Shown: one piece after another, positions 25,617-35,401 of the stretch
Layout: each line of letters begins with the position of its first letter
Numbering within the stretch: the first letter of the stretch is position 1
Assembly (NCBI GenBank): GCA_937915865.1
Contig: CALGIG010000080.1
Coordinates: 62,001-126,000, forward strand
Length of the DNA stretch: 64,000 nt
From: an uncultured Prolixibacteraceae bacterium
GTDB taxonomy: Bacteria > Bacteroidota > Bacteroidia > Bacteroidales > Prolixibacteraceae
Reading direction: 5' to 3'
The notes under the pieces: generated by a model
Database searches by the model: none
Told to the model about the DNA's origin: nothing
What the model saw: only the letters and a program-made list of their open reading frames with translations
Program-made: the position numbers and the translations under genes

Positions 25617-28031
25617 ATGAAAAACAGAATTCTATACGCATTGAGAAATATTAAGCGAAACAAGCTAAATGTAGCAATTACCACTATTGGCCTTTCCATC
25701 GCTCTGGCAAGTGTGCTGATTATCTTCCTGTTTATCGGGCAAGAACATTCCTACAATAATTTTCACCAAAATGCCGATCGGATTTATCGACTTAATTACA
25801 CATATACACTAAAAGACGGAACCAAAGGTTCCGACAATCTAATTAAGCCAGACCTGGCAAAGGACCTGAAAGATAAAGTTCCGCAAATAGAACATTGCAC
25901 ACCCTTCCGGATAGGTTACATGGCCCAACTGGATTTAAAAGAAAAAAACCTAAAGGTTAAGCTTGGAATAGCAAAACAGGAATTCTTCGATATGTTCAGC
26001 TTTAAACTTTTAATTGGGAACAGGAATGATTTACTGGTCGATCCCACCAACATTGTTATTACAAAATCTCTTGCGCAAAAAATAACCGGTACCGATTCTC
26101 CGGACTATGATAAGCTTATTGGACAAAGCCTCGAATTTACTTTCATCAAGAATGTCAGTTTTACAATCAAGGGGATACTCGATGATGTTCCGAAAAATTC
26201 AACACTTGATTTCGAAGCCATCATCCCGTTTGAGTATGAAAATGCATTCTGGCAATCGAATAACGGCTTTGGCAACTCAATTCTATTTTATGAATTAAAA
26301 CAAGGTGCCGTTCCAGAACAGGCAAATAAACTGGTTTACGCCGAAGTAAAAGAGTTCTACAAAAAAGATATTGAAAAAGCACAAAAAAACAACCTTCTTT
26401 CTTATTCTTCCGATTGCTTTCAGGCGCAAGCTCTTCCATTAAAAAGTCTATACCTCGATGATAGGTATAGGGCAGCCTATGAAGCTATCGGGAATAAAAC
26501 CCAGTTGAAGATTTTAACCATCGTCGCCCTACTTATTTTGTTCATTGCATTTAGTAACTATATCATTCTGACCATTGGTCAGTTCTTTAAGAAAGCAGGT
26601 GAAGTAAGTATTCGAAAATCGATGGGAGGTAAAAACATTGATATCTTTAAAATGTTCCTGAGCGAAAATTTTATTACAATACTTATTTCATTTATAGCAG
26701 GCGGAATACTCGGGGACATGTTAATCCCTGTATTTAACGACATTTCACAGAGCCAGATATATTTTAACCTGATAAATATTCCCTCGTTAGTTGCTTTCTC
26801 TGCGTTATCAATAATTTTACTGACTACACTAACCGGTTTAATACCGGTGTTCATTTTCAGAAAGGTCAAGCCTACGCTTTTGTCGACAAAAAAACTGTTT
26901 GCCGGGAAAAAAGCTGGTGCATCGCAGGTATTTGTCGGGTTACAATATGCTTTGACCATTGTGCTGGTTATAGCTACCATCGCCATTAGCAAGCAAACCA
27001 ATTACCTGAAAAATAGGTCCCTCGGTTTTTCCGACAAGAATATCATTTCTTTGGATGTCCGCTATTTAAGTCAGTCAAGGGCGGCTGTTTTGCGGGATAT
27101 GTTAAAAAACCAGGCAGGTGTCGTAAATACCTCTTTAACCAACAGGGACTTTTTCGACGGATATTCCTCCCGTTCTTTCGAAGTGTCCAGTTCGGAAGCT
27201 TTGGAAGCATATATTTTTAAGGCTGACAATTATTTCGTTTCCACGTTGAATATTAAGTTGTTAGAAGGTAGAAACTTCGCCGAAAGCAATGTGGATTCGA
27301 CCGATAAGTCAATCATTGTAAATGAGGAGTTCGTCAAAAAAATGAAGTTTGATGGTTCTCCTATCGGCAGTACAATCATCAGTAGCAACGATAAGTTCGA
27401 GATTATCGGTGTGGTAAATGACTATCAGTTTTTAACTTCAAGGGAAAAAATCGAACCAATGATTTTGTATTCAAATACGAATATCGGGAATGGATACAGC
27501 TCCATCTTAGTAAAATACAATCCTGAAAACTTAAGCAATGTAATTTCAGCCATCAAAAAAGGGTGGAAAGAAATGGATACCAAGGAAACCCTGAATTATA
27601 CATTTTGGGATAAAGAGTTGGAAAACCGCTACAAAACAGAAGAACGACTAAGTAAAACAATACTTTACGCTTCAATTATTTCTATCATTATTCTGTCCCT
27701 GGGACTGTTCGGTTTAACGGTTTTAATATCGGCACAGCGTACCAACGAAATAGGCATCCGGAAGGTAAATGGAGCTAGAATAGTTCAGGTCATCATGATG
27801 CTTAATGGTAATTACTTAAAATGGGTTCTTTTTGCTTTTTTAGTCGCCTGTCCGTTAGGGTGGTATTTAATGAACAAATGGCTGGAAAACTTTGCCTATA
27901 AAACGTCACTAAGTTGGTGGATTTTTGTCCTTTCAGGAATACTTGCATTAGGAATTGCATTACTAACTGTAAGTTGGCAAAGCTGGAAAGCAGCAACAAG
28001 GAACCCGGTAGAGGCATTGAGGTACGAATGA
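25617..28031 (+). CDS. P8: FtsX/MacB-type ABC permease, 8 TM
   Basis: 804 aa, TM1 at about 18-40. Domain 1 is Lys-rich (DLKEKNLKVKLG) and has DVPKNST; domain 2 has GVVNDYQFLTS and lacks the usual SLH. Coupling loop 1 is GEVSIRKSMGGK; loop 2 is NEIGIRKVNGAR (about 710), with Asn for the near-invariant Lys. TM7 keeps a private sequence (LFAFLVACPLGWYLM), after which the common block resumes (NKWLENFAYKTSLSWW). The stop TGA and the following 61 bases repeat the P3-P4 junction. Confidence 0.95.
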   Translation: MKNRILYALRNIKRNKLNVAITTIGLSIALASVLIIFLFIGQEHSYNNFHQNADRIYRLNYTYTLKDGTKGSDNLIKPDLAKDLKDKVPQIEHCTPFRIGYMAQLDLKEKNLKVKLGIAKQEFFDMFSFKLLIGNRNDLLVDPTNIVITKSLAQKITGTDSPDYDKLIGQSLEFTFIKNVSFTIKGILDDVPKNSTLDFEAIIPFEYENAFWQSNNGFGNSILFYELKQGAVPEQANKLVYAEVKEFYKKDIEKAQKNNLLSYSSDCFQAQALPLKSLYLDDRYRAAYEAIGNKTQLKILTIVALLILFIAFSNYIILTIGQFFKKAGEVSIRKSMGGKNIDIFKMFLSENFITILISFIAGGILGDMLIPVFNDISQSQIYFNLINIPSLVAFSALSIILLTTLTGLIPVFIFRKVKPTLLSTKKLFAGKKAGASQVFVGLQYALTIVLVIATIAISKQTNYLKNRSLGFSDKNIISLDVRYLSQSRAAVLRDMLKNQAGVVNTSLTNRDFFDGYSSRSFEVSSSEALEAYIFKADNYFVSTLNIKLLEGRNFAESNVDSTDKSIIVNEEFVKKMKFDGSPIGSTIISSNDKFEIIGVVNDYQFLTSREKIEPMILYSNTNIGNGYSSILVKYNPENLSNVISAIKKGWKEMDTKETLNYTFWDKELENRYKTEERLSKTILYASIISIIILSLGLFGLTVLISAQRTNEIGIRKVNGARIVQVIMMLNGNYLKWVLFAFLVACPLGWYLMNKWLENFAYKTSLSWWIFVLSGILALGIALLTVSWQSWKAATRNPVEALRYE

Positions 28032-28037
28032 TATTTA

Positions 28038-28070
28038 AGACCCTCAAGGTTTCTAAAACCTTGAGGGTCT
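28038..28070. repeat. Intergenic palindrome, hairpin family 1
   Basis: This 33-base near-perfect palindrome begins AGACCCTCAAGG and has a C in the loop region. Together with its flanks (28029-28092) it matches 15932-15996 with one substitution and one missing base. Confidence 0.9.
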
Positions 28071-28093
28071 CAGGAGAAACGATTTATAAATAA

Positions 28094-30502
28094 ATGGGAA
28101 ACATGAACACTTTAAAATTAGCAATCAGACGGTTCTCTCGAAAAGACGAACACACACTAACTCGTATAATATCATTGGCGTTAGGACTAGCTTTTGGTAT
28201 TCTGCTTATATCCGAAGTATTGTATTACTATAGTTTCGATAGTTTTTACCCCAATGCAAACCGGGTTTATGTGGTTCATGAAAATTTTAAAATGGACAAA
28301 TCAACCGATAAACTGGAAAGCTATCCACGGGTAAGTGGCGCAATTGCACCAGGACTGAAATCGGAGGTTCCTGGCATAGAAGCTGCTACAAGGTTAAATT
28401 CTATCGGTACTTCTGTTTTTTATACCGAAGACCGAAAAAGTTACGAAGCCAAATTTTCGCTGGCCGACGAATACCTGTTCGACGTACTTCCCCGCCCAAT
28501 GATCAGCGGAAATGCCAAAGAAATTTTGAAAATGCCGATGACATGCATGGTATCGAGCAAAATTGCCGATGAGATTGGTGGTGATGTTATAGGTAAAGTG
28601 ATTGAGCTAAAAGAGTATCCCAACCGCAAATTAACTATTGGGGGAGTATTCAAATCGTTACCCGAAAATACCAATTACAAATACGACATTTTAATTTCAA
28701 TGGTGTCCACCAGCCAGTTTACCTGGGATGGAACCAACAACTGGCTCGGAAACGATAGGTATTATGCCTGTGTAAAGCTAGCTCCCGCAATAAAACCAAA
28801 CGATTTAAAGCTTGCTGTTCGTAAAATGCAGGAAAAACACCAGGACATTGAGAAGCTCGAACAACAACAGCAGGGCATGGTTTTGAAATATTCGTTTAAT
28901 CCCATTCAAAAAATGTACCTGGCCGAGGTTAAAGATATGGTTATGGTTCTAAGCCTTATTGCTTTCGCAGTATTGTTTGTATCGCTAATGAACTATATAC
29001 TACTAACAATCAGCGCCCTGGTAAACAGGGCCAAATCGTCGGCCATACATAAATGCTGCGGAGCCCAGGCGATAAACCTTCAAAAGCTGATTTTTTCTGA
29101 AACATTTCTCATATTTATAATTTCATTATTCGCCGCATTTCTTATTATCCTGGCAATTAAACCCTTGGCCGAAAACCAGGTTCAGCACCAACTTTCGTCG
29201 GTCTTAAATCCTTATGTAATTTGGCCATTACTTGTTTTGATGGTTATTGTGGTCCTGGCAATCAGTTATGGCCCGGCCCTGTTTTTTTCACGTATCCCTG
29301 TAGCAACAGCTTTCAGGAGTTACAGGCAAAAAGGCAATAAGTGGAAATTGGCATTACTTTCTTTTCAGTTTATAGGTGCATCATTCATTCTTACAGTATT
29401 GGTAGTAGTTACCCTTCAATACAATAAAATGAAAGGAACAAGCCATGGCTACCAAACCGAAGGAGTGTATTACGGTTCAACCAGCGGTATGGAGAGTAGC
29501 AAAATAGCGATGATACTCAATGAACTTCGTTCTTTGCCTGAAATTAAAACTGTTGGGCTCGGCTGCTCAACACCTGTTGACGGAGCTTCCGGGAACAATG
29601 TTCTTGCACCCGACAACGAAAAGGAACTTTTTAATGTAGCCGACTTTTACTGGATTGACGAAAATTACCTTTCGATCCTGAATATTCCGGTAAACGAAGG
29701 ACAGAACTTTTCGCCCGTGAACTGCGTTGCCAACGATGTATTGATTAGCCACACCGGAGCTGAACTGTTGAAACTGAATAACAAATGGAACGACGGAGTT
29801 GTTGATAAACAACTGACCATTACCGAGCACCAACAAACTACAATCAAAGGAGTCTTCCCTGATTTTATTATTAGCTCAATAACCAACCCCGACCACAGGC
29901 CAGCTGTTTTCTTTTACATGCCTGAAAATAAATTTGAACAGCAAAGAGCTGAGAAGTCATCATTTTCATTCAATATCCTGATTAAAGCACACGATGGGAT
30001 GCAGGCAGGATTACTGAAAAAAATAACCGAAGTGTTCAACATGGCGTTGCCTCATCATGATGCAGTTATAAAAAATTTGGCCGACGAACAAATGAAATGC
30101 TATGTCAACGAAAAAGGATTTCGCAATGCCATGATGGCCGGAAACATTATCATACTGATTATCACCGGAATTGGATTACTTGGATATACCGCCACCGAAG
30201 TAAACCGCCGCCGTAAAGAACTGGCTGTACGCCAGATTAACGGCGCTAACCTTCCCGACATACTGAAAATATTTATCATCGACCTGGAATACATAGCCTT
30301 CCCGGCTGTATTGACAGGACTAGTTGCTGCCTGGTTCATTTCCACCCGCTGGATGCAAAATTTTGCTATAAAAATTTCGCTCAGCTGGGGAATATTTGTC
30401 GCTTGCAGCTTAACCATTTTGTTGATGATTGCGTTGGTTACGGCTATTAATTATGTGCGAATTGCTAACAATAACCCGGTGGAAGCTCTAAGATATGAAT
30501 AA
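28094..30502 (+). CDS. P9: FtsX/MacB-type ABC permease, divergent coupling loops
   Basis: 802 aa from this ATG; an ATG at 28103 (MNTLKLAIRRF) aligns better with the duplicated P4 leader and may be the true start. TM1 at about 22-44. Domain 1 has SLPENTN; domain 2 has GVFPDFIISSI. It is the most divergent of the left half: coupling loop 1 reads SSAIHKCCGAQ with a Cys pair, loop 2 reads KELAVRQINGAN (about 708), and TM7-TM8 reads RWMQNFAIKISLSWGIF. The homogenised C-terminal block is absent; only the extreme tail NPVEALRYE matches. It escaped the sequence homogenisation that reached its neighbours. Confidence 0.94.
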   Translation: MGNMNTLKLAIRRFSRKDEHTLTRIISLALGLAFGILLISEVLYYYSFDSFYPNANRVYVVHENFKMDKSTDKLESYPRVSGAIAPGLKSEVPGIEAATRLNSIGTSVFYTEDRKSYEAKFSLADEYLFDVLPRPMISGNAKEILKMPMTCMVSSKIADEIGGDVIGKVIELKEYPNRKLTIGGVFKSLPENTNYKYDILISMVSTSQFTWDGTNNWLGNDRYYACVKLAPAIKPNDLKLAVRKMQEKHQDIEKLEQQQQGMVLKYSFNPIQKMYLAEVKDMVMVLSLIAFAVLFVSLMNYILLTISALVNRAKSSAIHKCCGAQAINLQKLIFSETFLIFIISLFAAFLIILAIKPLAENQVQHQLSSVLNPYVIWPLLVLMVIVVLAISYGPALFFSRIPVATAFRSYRQKGNKWKLALLSFQFIGASFILTVLVVVTLQYNKMKGTSHGYQTEGVYYGSTSGMESSKIAMILNELRSLPEIKTVGLGCSTPVDGASGNNVLAPDNEKELFNVADFYWIDENYLSILNIPVNEGQNFSPVNCVANDVLISHTGAELLKLNNKWNDGVVDKQLTITEHQQTTIKGVFPDFIISSITNPDHRPAVFFYMPENKFEQQRAEKSSFSFNILIKAHDGMQAGLLKKITEVFNMALPHHDAVIKNLADEQMKCYVNEKGFRNAMMAGNIIILIITGIGLLGYTATEVNRRRKELAVRQINGANLPDILKIFIIDLEYIAFPAVLTGLVAAWFISTRWMQNFAIKISLSWGIFVACSLTILLMIALVTAINYVRIANNNPVEALRYE

Positions 30503-30509
30503 TATAAAT

Positions 30510-30542
30510 AGACCCTCAAGGTTTTAAAAACCTTGAGGGTCT
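30510..30542. repeat. Intergenic palindrome, hairpin family 1
   Basis: This 33-base palindrome, beginning AGACCCTCAAGG and ending CTTGAGGGTCT, lies 7 bases after the P9 stop and 15 bases before the P10 start. Confidence 0.9.
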
Positions 30543-30557
30543 ACAAAAAAAGCGAAT

Positions 30558-32891
30558 ATGAACTTACAAGACATTAAACTGGCGTTGCGAAACCTGAAAC
30601 GATACAGGTTGTATAGTGTTTTAAGCATTACGGGGTTTTCGGTTGGATTTGCCGTGTGTATTTTCGTAGTCATGTTCATTTACAACGAATTATCGATGGA
30701 TAAGTGCTACCACAACTACAAAAATACAGTACTGGTTTACGAGTCGAAAGAAAAATTCTCGAACCTCGACATTAAACTCAATCACGATTTCAAGGAAAAG
30801 TACCCCGAAATTTTAGCTACCTGTCCATTGGAGCAAATGAACTACATGGAAATTTCGGCCAAGACAGAACAAAACTTTTTACGGTTTACCGGATTATTGT
30901 CCACTACAAACGATTTTTTCTCCGTTTTCCCTTTAAAAGTGCTGGTATCTTCAGGAAAGCAACCGTTTAATGGCAAAGAGTCAGTACTGATCACAAAATC
31001 GTTTGCTGAGCAATTATTTCCAAACGAAGATCCACTGGGTAAACAGATCAAAGTTTTCGATTTTATGAAAGGGCAAATTACCGCTGTAATTGAAGACTTT
31101 CCCAAAAGTTCAAGCATTCAGGCTAAAGTACTTTTGAATGCCGAAAATCCTGATTTTTTGCTTTCGCAGAATTGTAATAATGGCAGGTGCTGGAACCCAA
31201 CAAACCATTATGTGGTACTCCGTCCCGGAACCGACCGTATTGCCCTTGCCGCTAAAATGACTGCTGATTTTCCGAAGGACCATCCTGAACTAAATACAAT
31301 TGCGTTTCAACGGCTTCAGGACATTTATATGTCGCCCATCAATGGCGCTGGCAATACCTCCGGAAATAAATCGCTCCTGATCATCTTATTCTCAGTAGGA
31401 TTGGTAGTACTGGTTCTTTCAACCATCAATTTCCTCAACTTTTATGTTTCGATGCAATACACCAAACTGAAAGAAATCGGGATAAAAAAGATCAACGGGG
31501 CCAGCCTTAGCCATTTACTGCGGTTTTCATTGTCCGAAGTTTCGTTAAGTATTCTTATCTCGGTTGCCATAGCCATAGTTTTGTTCCTGTTGTTTTTACC
31601 CTGGGGGAACCAATTGTTTGAACGTGAGCTCAAAGCCACATGGTTACTGAAACCCTCGATAATGGCTATTTTACTCCTGATAACCGCCGGGATCGTCCTG
31701 ATTAACAGTATTGCGCCGTTATCCATTGTGTCAAAATTCAATGCCAGTTCGTTCCTCTCAAAAATACAGGTTAAAAATAGCGGACAGGGAGGACGAAGGC
31801 TACTCACCTTTGTGCAACTATCTGTATCGATGGTGCTGATGGCCGTTGTATTTGCACTTTTCCAGCAAATATCGTATGCAAAAAATGCCGATCTGGGATT
31901 TCAAAAAGAGCATCTTGTCCGGTTAAAATTACCTATCGGATTTAGATCGCAGGATGGAATGAAACAAAAACTCACAGGATTGCCATTCTGCCAAAGCATT
32001 TCGCTTAGCCGTGGGGTTCCCGGATCGATAAACCTGACGATGGGAGAAGATAATAAAGGGAAAACAGTTCTACTAAAAAGTTTATTTGTTGATGAAGACT
32101 TCTTTAAAACCATTGGAATAAAAATGGTTGCGGGTCACGAATTCTTGCCTGGAGATATGGGAATATCATGTATTTTCAACGAAGAAGCCGTTCGACAGTA
32201 TGGTTGGGATAATTTCGAAGGAAAAAGGTTCAATAATGGACGCGAAGGTGGGTACCAGCTTGTTGGAATCGTGAAAGATTTTCATATTGAATCGATGCAC
32301 GAAAAAATTAAACCGGTTTGCATCATTGCTGCAGATCCGGCTAAACACGCCGACCTTGGAAATATTTCGATTAAACTGGCTGCCGGAAACCTTGGACAAC
32401 AAATGAACCAGTTGCGTAATGTCTGGAAATCGTTTATTCCCGACGAACCTATGGACTTTTCGTTTTACGACGACCAGTTCGACGCAATGTACCGCAAAGA
32501 TGATCAGCTAAGTAAAGCCATTGGCCTTATTTCGGTAATAGCGTTGATTCTCACGTTCATGGGTATATTAGGGCAAATTTTCCAGATTAGCCTCAACCGG
32601 ACTAAAGAAATTGGCGTACGAAAAGTAAACGGTGCTACTATAGCCAACATTCTGGCTTACATGAATAAAGAGTTTATCGTTTGGGTTAGTATCTCGCTGG
32701 TGGCTTCTGTTCCGTTAGCCTGGTACCTGATTAACCGCTGGCTTGAGAATTTTGCCTACAAAACCACTATTGGATGGCCAATTTACGCTGCTTCGGGATT
32801 TATTATGCTGGCAACAGTTGTTTTAACTGTTACCTGGCAAAGCTGGAAAGCAGCAACAAGAAATCCGGTGGAGGCGCTTAGGTATGAATAA
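30558..32891 (+). CDS. P10: FtsX/MacB-type ABC permease, 8 TM
   Basis: 777 aa, TM1 at about 20-43. Domain 1 contains the run STTNDFFSVF and DFPKSSS; domain 2 contains GIVKDFHIESM. Coupling loop 1 is canonical (LKEIGIKKINGAS), loop 2 is KEIGVRKVNGAT (about 683). TM8 is private (IGWPIYAASGFIMLATVVLTVTW) before the common last 16 residues. It pairs with P20: both have the shorter length, ACPLE/TCPLE in domain 1, STTN[DN]FF, and MQY.[KR]LKEIGI in loop 1. The two sisters are 25 kb apart, on either side of the P15/P16 break. Confidence 0.95.
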   Translation: MNLQDIKLALRNLKRYRLYSVLSITGFSVGFAVCIFVVMFIYNELSMDKCYHNYKNTVLVYESKEKFSNLDIKLNHDFKEKYPEILATCPLEQMNYMEISAKTEQNFLRFTGLLSTTNDFFSVFPLKVLVSSGKQPFNGKESVLITKSFAEQLFPNEDPLGKQIKVFDFMKGQITAVIEDFPKSSSIQAKVLLNAENPDFLLSQNCNNGRCWNPTNHYVVLRPGTDRIALAAKMTADFPKDHPELNTIAFQRLQDIYMSPINGAGNTSGNKSLLIILFSVGLVVLVLSTINFLNFYVSMQYTKLKEIGIKKINGASLSHLLRFSLSEVSLSILISVAIAIVLFLLFLPWGNQLFERELKATWLLKPSIMAILLLITAGIVLINSIAPLSIVSKFNASSFLSKIQVKNSGQGGRRLLTFVQLSVSMVLMAVVFALFQQISYAKNADLGFQKEHLVRLKLPIGFRSQDGMKQKLTGLPFCQSISLSRGVPGSINLTMGEDNKGKTVLLKSLFVDEDFFKTIGIKMVAGHEFLPGDMGISCIFNEEAVRQYGWDNFEGKRFNNGREGGYQLVGIVKDFHIESMHEKIKPVCIIAADPAKHADLGNISIKLAAGNLGQQMNQLRNVWKSFIPDEPMDFSFYDDQFDAMYRKDDQLSKAIGLISVIALILTFMGILGQIFQISLNRTKEIGVRKVNGATIANILAYMNKEFIVWVSISLVASVPLAWYLINRWLENFAYKTTIGWPIYAASGFIMLATVVLTVTWQSWKAATRNPVEALRYE

Positions 32892-32896
32892 TCGCA

Positions 32897-32929
32897 AGAC
32901 CCTCAAGGTTTTAAAAACCTTGAGGGTCT
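32897..32929. repeat. Intergenic palindrome, hairpin family 1
   Basis: This 33-base palindrome, AGACCCTCAAGG.. to ..GAGGGTCT, lies 5 bases after the P10 stop, with the same core as the copy at 30510. P11 starts 19 bases after it. Confidence 0.9.
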
Positions 32930-32948
32930 GAATAAATAACGATAAACT

Positions 32949-35384
32949 ATGACACTAAACTATCTGAAGATTTTTATCAGAAACCTCAAAAAGAACAAGT
33001 TAATCTCGGCCATTAACCTCGCAGGGCTTACAATCGGTATTTTGAGCGCTCTCTTTATTTTTGAGTATGTTTTCTACGAACGCAGTTTCGACAGTTACCA
33101 CGAAAAAGGACCACGTATTTGTCGCTTGGTGTACGACCGCTATCAAAATGAAAAATTACAATGGAAAACAGTCAATTCGTTCTATCCTTCAGGAAAATGG
33201 CTGAAAGATAATTACAGCGAAGTTCAAGACTGGGCGGTCATTTCAAGAAAATACAACATTACTGTAAGTTACGACAATCCTTCAGGCGACAAGGTTTTTT
33301 ACAACGAAGAAAAATCGTATTATGCTACCAGTTCGCTTTTCAATATATTTACTATCCCACTAATTGAAGGAGGCCCGAATTGCCTCGACCAGCCCAACAC
33401 TGTGGCCATTTCGGAACGCACGGCCCAGCGGTATTTCGGAAAAGAAAATGCCATTGGGAAAACACTCACCATCAACAGTTCGGAAAAATACGCTGTGACA
33501 GCTGTTTACAAGAATATTCCAGCCAATTCGCATCTTCAGACCGATTTTTTATTTTCGTTGCAAACAATCACTGCCTTACGGTCGAGCCTGAATTCGAATT
33601 GGAGCTACGACTATTTCAATACTTATATTTTACTGGCGCCAGGGGTAAACTACGTGGCATTTTGCAACCGCGCACTACCCAATATGATAGCCAAAAATTA
33701 CAAGGACAAGCTCGATGCCAGTCAAACCCGCGACCAATATTACTTACAGCCCATAACCGATATTCACCTTCATTCGAATATCGAATACGAAACCGAACCA
33801 CCCGGCAATGCAAAGACCACCAATATTTTATTCGGATTTGCCATATTCCTGTTAGTTGTAGCCTGGATCAATTACATTAACCTGGTAACAGCCCAATCGA
33901 TTGAACGCGCCCGTGAAATTGGCATCAAGAAAATAAATGGGGCTCACCCGCTAAAACTTGTGTATCAGTTTGTTGCCGAAGCTTTTCTGTTCAACATTGC
34001 CAGTCTGGCGCTAACTATTGGACTTTATTTCCTGATTAACCCTGCCTTTAAATCAGTTACCGGAATTAACGGCTTTAACTTATTTGCCCACCAACGCTTT
34101 CTGTTTACAGGACTCCTGATTTTCATCTCCGGCATCGTTTTATCGAGCATCTACCCGGCATTTGTTTTATCATCGTTCAAACCAATAGCTGTACTGAAAG
34201 GAAAATTCAAAAACTCGGCGCATGGAATTGTTTTCCGAAAAGGGATGGTAACAACCCAGTTCATTATTTCAATAGCCTTACTGATTGGCACTTTGGTAAC
34301 TTTCAGACAGGCTTCGTTTCTGATGAAAAAGGACATGGGCATCGATTTTAATTCGTCGCTGGTAATCAGGGCGCCACTTACTGCTGACGATCAGGATACG
34401 AAGATGAATAAACTGATGCTTTTTAAGAACAAAGTTCTTGAAATGCCCGAAGTTGAAGATTTTACTTTTACCTCCGACATCCCGGGACAAGAAATAAACA
34501 ACTGGTTTTCAGGAAGAAGAAAAGGAATGGACAATAACGACAACAAAGCTTATTTCCAAATTTCGGCTGACGACGCTTTCATCGATTTTTATAAAATAAA
34601 AGTTCTGGCCGGAAGAAAATTTCATAAAGACGAAACCTACGCGCAACAAACAGTACTGATGAACCGCCAGGCCATTGAACGGTTTGGTTATCCTAACCCT
34701 GAAGATGCTGTTAACAAGATAATTGTTTCAGGAAAAGATAAAGAATGGATGGTTGTTGGAGTAATCGACGATTTTTACTACAAATCGATTAAAACAGCTC
34801 CGGTTCCAACAGTTGTTACGCTGAACGACAGGTCAAAAACGTTTCTGACACTTCGGTTAAGTGATGCGCAAACCAGTTCGTTTGCTTCGCTGGTAATAAA
34901 ACTCCGAAAAGAATACGAAACCATCTTTCCCAATCAGCCTTTCGAATATTTTTCGCTCGACGACAAAATGCGCCTTGACCTGAAACCCGACAAGACATTT
35001 GCTTCGGTTTTTTCCGTTTTCTCCGGACTGGCAATTTTAATCGCAGTTATTGGAATTATCGGCCTCATTTTAATTACAATCAACCAAAACCTTAAAGAAT
35101 TTGGAATTAGGAAAGCACTTGGGGCCGAATTTAGCGACATGACAGGCTTATTGTCGAAACAACTTACAGTTCAGTTTATTGTGGCCATGTTTGTTGCCAT
35201 TCCGCTATCGTATTATGGTTATAAAAACTGGTTCCTGAGCGGCTATATTCACCGGATCGACCTGAGCATCTGGCTTTTCATACTGCCTGTAATTTTGATG
35301 GTCACCATAATTTTTGTCGTCATTATTTTACTGTCGCTTAAAGTTTTCAGGCTTAAGACTGCCGAAATATTACAATACGAATAA
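32949..35384 (+). CDS. P11: FtsX/MacB-type ABC permease with unusual C-terminus
   Basis: 811 aa, TM1 at about 20-43. Domain 1 has NIPANSH and a Tyr-rich region; domain 2 has GVIDDFYYKSI. Coupling loop 1 is canonical (REIGIKKINGAH); loop 2 is KEFGIRKALGAE (about 716). TM7-TM8 reads YKNWFLSGYIHRIDLSIW and the tail LKTAEILQYE, so both the WLENFAYKT block and the NPVEAL motif are missing; only the final QYE recalls the family. It is the one complete permease of the array without NP in the tail. P12 starts 17 bases later. The domain 1/PCD sequence VYDRYQNEKLQWK resembles P12 SYDRYQNGDLSFK, so P11 and P12 are probably sisters in their N-terminal halves. Confidence 0.94.
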   Translation: MTLNYLKIFIRNLKKNKLISAINLAGLTIGILSALFIFEYVFYERSFDSYHEKGPRICRLVYDRYQNEKLQWKTVNSFYPSGKWLKDNYSEVQDWAVISRKYNITVSYDNPSGDKVFYNEEKSYYATSSLFNIFTIPLIEGGPNCLDQPNTVAISERTAQRYFGKENAIGKTLTINSSEKYAVTAVYKNIPANSHLQTDFLFSLQTITALRSSLNSNWSYDYFNTYILLAPGVNYVAFCNRALPNMIAKNYKDKLDASQTRDQYYLQPITDIHLHSNIEYETEPPGNAKTTNILFGFAIFLLVVAWINYINLVTAQSIERAREIGIKKINGAHPLKLVYQFVAEAFLFNIASLALTIGLYFLINPAFKSVTGINGFNLFAHQRFLFTGLLIFISGIVLSSIYPAFVLSSFKPIAVLKGKFKNSAHGIVFRKGMVTTQFIISIALLIGTLVTFRQASFLMKKDMGIDFNSSLVIRAPLTADDQDTKMNKLMLFKNKVLEMPEVEDFTFTSDIPGQEINNWFSGRRKGMDNNDNKAYFQISADDAFIDFYKIKVLAGRKFHKDETYAQQTVLMNRQAIERFGYPNPEDAVNKIIVSGKDKEWMVVGVIDDFYYKSIKTAPVPTVVTLNDRSKTFLTLRLSDAQTSSFASLVIKLRKEYETIFPNQPFEYFSLDDKMRLDLKPDKTFASVFSVFSGLAILIAVIGIIGLILITINQNLKEFGIRKALGAEFSDMTGLLSKQLTVQFIVAMFVAIPLSYYGYKNWFLSGYIHRIDLSIWLFILPVILMVTIIFVVIILLSLKVFRLKTAEILQYE

Positions 35385-35401
35385 CCCTAAAAACCTACCC
35401 T

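Noticed and set aside
30510..32929. CRISPR-like array from the recurring palindromes
   Set aside because: The copies are separated by whole genes, have no regular spacers, and no cas genes are present.
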